Source: Hydractinia symbiolongicarpus (taxonomy: Eukaryota > Cnidaria > Hydrozoa > Anthoathecata > Hydractiniidae). Taken from it: 64,000 nt of DNA. Below are positions 61,617 through 64,000 of this stretch, piece after piece. The stretch's first letter is position 1, and every line of letters begins with the position of its first letter. The notes under the pieces are model-generated. The model was given only the letters and a program-made list of their open reading frames with translations, was not told where the DNA came from and ran no database searches. The position numbers and the translations under genes are program-made. The stretch covers positions 1,860,001 through 1,924,000 of the forward strand of contig NC_079883.1 in assembly GCF_029227915.1 (NCBI RefSeq), given 5' to 3'.

Positions 61617-64000
61617 ATTGACTTTCTAACGGTATCAGTACGTTTGAGTTACAACGGTTGCGTCACATATTCGTACCAACATGTATTTAGCGATATTTTT
61701 GAGATATTGCTAGGTTGCATTGGTTTAACAAGTGAAACAATTGACTGTGGCACCTAATTGAACTGAGTTTGGACTTTTACCTTAAGAATGTGATAAATGG
61801 GACAATTGGACTCCAACAATTACCATTCTTCTTACTTTGGGATAACTTCTAGAACTCTGCAGTTACACTAGACGCTGTGTTAGCTCTTTATTTAAATATT
61901 TTGTTCGATAAGTCATTTTCAGAGTAGGAGCACTCGAAGCCGTTAGTGCGCTCCTAGGAAATGAAGAGAGTTTATAAAACTACATTTCATTGACTTTCGA
62001 ACCGTATCAGTCCGTTTGAGTTACAACGGTTGCGTCACATATTTGTACCAACACGTACTTAGCGGTATTTTTCCAATATTGCTAGGTTGCGTTGGTTTTA
62101 GAAGTGGAACGATTGACTGTGGCACCTAATTGAACTGATTCTGGACTGTGACGTTAAAAATGTGATAAATGAAAAAAATGGGCTCAAAGAATTAACATTC
62201 TACTTACTTTGGGATGACTTCTGGAATTCCGCAGTTACACTGGGCGCTCTGTTAGCTTTTTTTGTAAATATTTCGATCAATCAGTCATTTCTTACAGTAG
62301 GACCAATCAAAGCCGTCACGTGCACTGGGAAAATAGAGGCAGTTTAAAACTACCTTTCATTCACTTTTTAACGGTATCAGTCCGTTTGAGTTACAAAGTT
62401 GCGTCTCATATACGTAACAACATGTTTTTAGCGATATTTTTCTGATATTACTAGGTTGCATTAATTTTAGAAGTGAAACTATTGAACGCGGTACCTAGTT
62501 GAACTGATTTTGGACTTTTACCTTATAAATGTGATAAATGGAACAATTAGACACTAATAATTAAGATTCTTCTTATTTTGGCATGAATGCTGAAACTCCG
62601 AAGTTAAACTGGGCGCTGTGTTAGCTCTTTATTTAAATATTTAGTTCGATATGTTATTTTTCAGAGTGAGACAAATCGAAGCCGTTAGTGCGCGCCTAGG
62701 AAGTAGAGACAGTTTCTAAACTACATTTCATTGTCTTTCGAACGGTATCAGTCCGTTTGAGTTACAACGGTTGCGTCACATATTCGTACCAACATGTATT
62801 TAGCGATATTTTTTGATATTACCAGGTTGCATTGGTTTTAGAAGTGAAACAATTGACCGTGGGACCTAGTTGAACCGACTTTTGCCTTTTACCTTATAAA
62901 TGTGACAAGTGCACTCCAACAATTAACATTCTACGTACTTTGGGATGACTTCTGGAACTCCGCAGTTACACTGGGCGCTCTGTTAGCTCTTTATTTAAAT
63001 ATTTAGATCAATAAGTCATTTTTTACAGTGGTACCAATCGAAGCCGTCGGTGTGCCCTGAAAAAATAGAGGCAGTTTCAAAAAATACATTTTATTGACTT
63101 TCTAACGGTGTCAGTCCGTTTGAGTTACAACGGTTGCGTCACATATTACTACCAACATGTACTTAGCGAGATTTTACCGATATTACTAGTTTGCATTGTT
63201 CTTAAAAGTGAAACTATTGAACGCGGCACCTATTTAAAATGATTTTGGACTTTGACATTATAAATGTTATAAATGAAAAAAAAGGACTCAAAGAATTAAC
63301 ATTGATCTCACTTTGGTATGACTGCTGGAACTCCGCAGTTACACTGGGCGCTGTGTTAGCTCTTTATTTAAATATTTAGATCAATAAGTCATTTTTTACA
63401 GTGGCACCAATCAAAGCCGTCAGCGCGCGCTGAAGAAATAAAGACAGTTTGTAAAACTACATTTCATTGACTTTGGAACCGCATCGGTCCGTTTGATCTA
63501 CAACGGTTGCGTCACATATCTGTACCAACATGTACTTAGCGATATTTTTCTGATATTACTAGGTTACATTGGTTTTAAAAGTGAAACTATTGAACTCGGT
63601 ACCTAGTTGAACTGATTTTGGACTTTTATCTTATACATGTGATCAATGGAACAATTAGGCACCAATAATTAAAATTCTTCTTACCTTGGCATGAATGCTG
63701 AAACTCCGCAGTAACACTGGACGCTGTGTTAGCTCTTTATTTAAATATTCAGTTCGATAAGTCATTTTTCAGAGTGGGACCAATCGAAGCCGTTATTGCG
63801 CACCTAGGAAGTAGATACATTTTCCAAAACTACGTTTCATTGACTTTCGAACGGTATCAGTCCGTTTGAGTTACAACGGTTGCGTCACATATTCGTACCA
63901 ATATGTATTTAGCGATATTTTTCAGATATTACTAGATTGCATTGGTTTTTGAAGTGAAACAATTGACCGTGGGACCTAGTTGAACTGACTCTTCCTTTTA
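61617..64000 (+). repeat. Third copy (C) of the 7.67-kb block, cut by the window edge
   Basis: The copy matches 56425-58808 at offset 5192 and 48756-51139 in copy A. The special monomer with GTCACGTGCACTGGG and TTACAAAGTTGCGTCTC recurs at ~62320. The copies look nearly identical, with private changes such as CGAAGTTAAACTGGG near 62600. The match continues to the last base, so the block certainly extends beyond the window. Confidence 0.88.

Larger units (their letters stand above)
5266..64000 (+). repeat. Satellite array, right segment, about 162 monomers of ~373/362 bp
   Basis: The array is a continuous head-to-tail tandem repeat phased on the TATTTAAATA box that follows GCTCT (seen at 5628, 6001, 6374, 6747, 7109 and so on to 63736). 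About 162 boxes are present. Most spacings are 372-374 or 362-363 bp. Exceptions are 109, 113, 247, 294 and 424 bp, plus small variants of 368-371 and 375. Two broad types recur. One has TTCGATAAGTCATTTTTCAG with GTGCGCGCCTAGG. The other has ATCAATAAGTCATTTTTTAC with a CAGCGCGCGCTGA or CAGTGTGCCCTGA box. The array runs off the right end of the window. A (peri)centromeric location is plausible for such an array but cannot be shown from sequence alone. Confidence 0.98.

Noticed and set aside
1-64000. CRISPR-like array
   Set aside because: Period is ~370 bp with whole-monomer similarity and no short repeat/unique spacer alternation. It is satellite DNA in a eukaryote.

Overview
The window is almost entirely satellite DNA from a eukaryotic, most likely animal, genome. 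One non-LTR retrotransposon (LINE) copy is the only recognisable protein-coding sequence. There are no host genes, rRNA or tRNA genes, CRISPR arrays or bacterial operon features. The LINE protein (apurinic-type endonuclease remnant plus YADD reverse transcriptase, short Cys-containing C-terminus) looks like CR1/Jockey-group elements common in cnidarians and other aquatic invertebrates. That host assignment is an inference of low confidence.

Layout: (1) 1-1780 holds about 4.8 satellite monomers of ~373 bp in reverse orientation, arranged as a 1119-bp trimeric higher-order repeat (HOR). (2) 1781-4683 is a 5'-truncated LINE in + orientation, ending in AATAAA and an A-rich tail. (3) 4684-5265 is ~580 bp of non-satellite, AT-rich DNA with no supported gene. 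(4) 5266-64000 is one uninterrupted array of about 162 satellite monomers in the opposite orientation to segment 1. The LINE and spacer therefore sit exactly at a polarity switch between two inverted arrays of the same satellite.

Right array: full monomers fall into two length classes, ~373 bp and ~362 bp, and two broad sequence types. Nearly every monomer carries a TATTTAAATA box, used here to phase the array. Local organisation changes along the array: a 746-bp dimer (5.3-6.75 kb), three 1480-bp tetramers (8.58-13.0 kb), two copies of a 4829-bp block (22.0-30.85 kb), a tandem 735-bp dimer (31.0-32.5 kb), a 1356-bp HOR containing a 247-bp deleted monomer (37.4-41.1 kb), and ~7.67-kb repeats (47.3 kb onward) with a third partial copy running off the right end. 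Rearranged monomers of 109, 113, 247, 294 and 424 bp record deletions and template switches. This is the pattern expected of an array evolving by unequal exchange, gene conversion or replication slippage.

Nothing here works as a gene system. The biological interest lies in the satellite architecture, which could be centromeric or pericentromeric (inference), and in the inverted junction carrying a recent-looking LINE. All similarity statements come from reading by eye; no alignment or database search was run.
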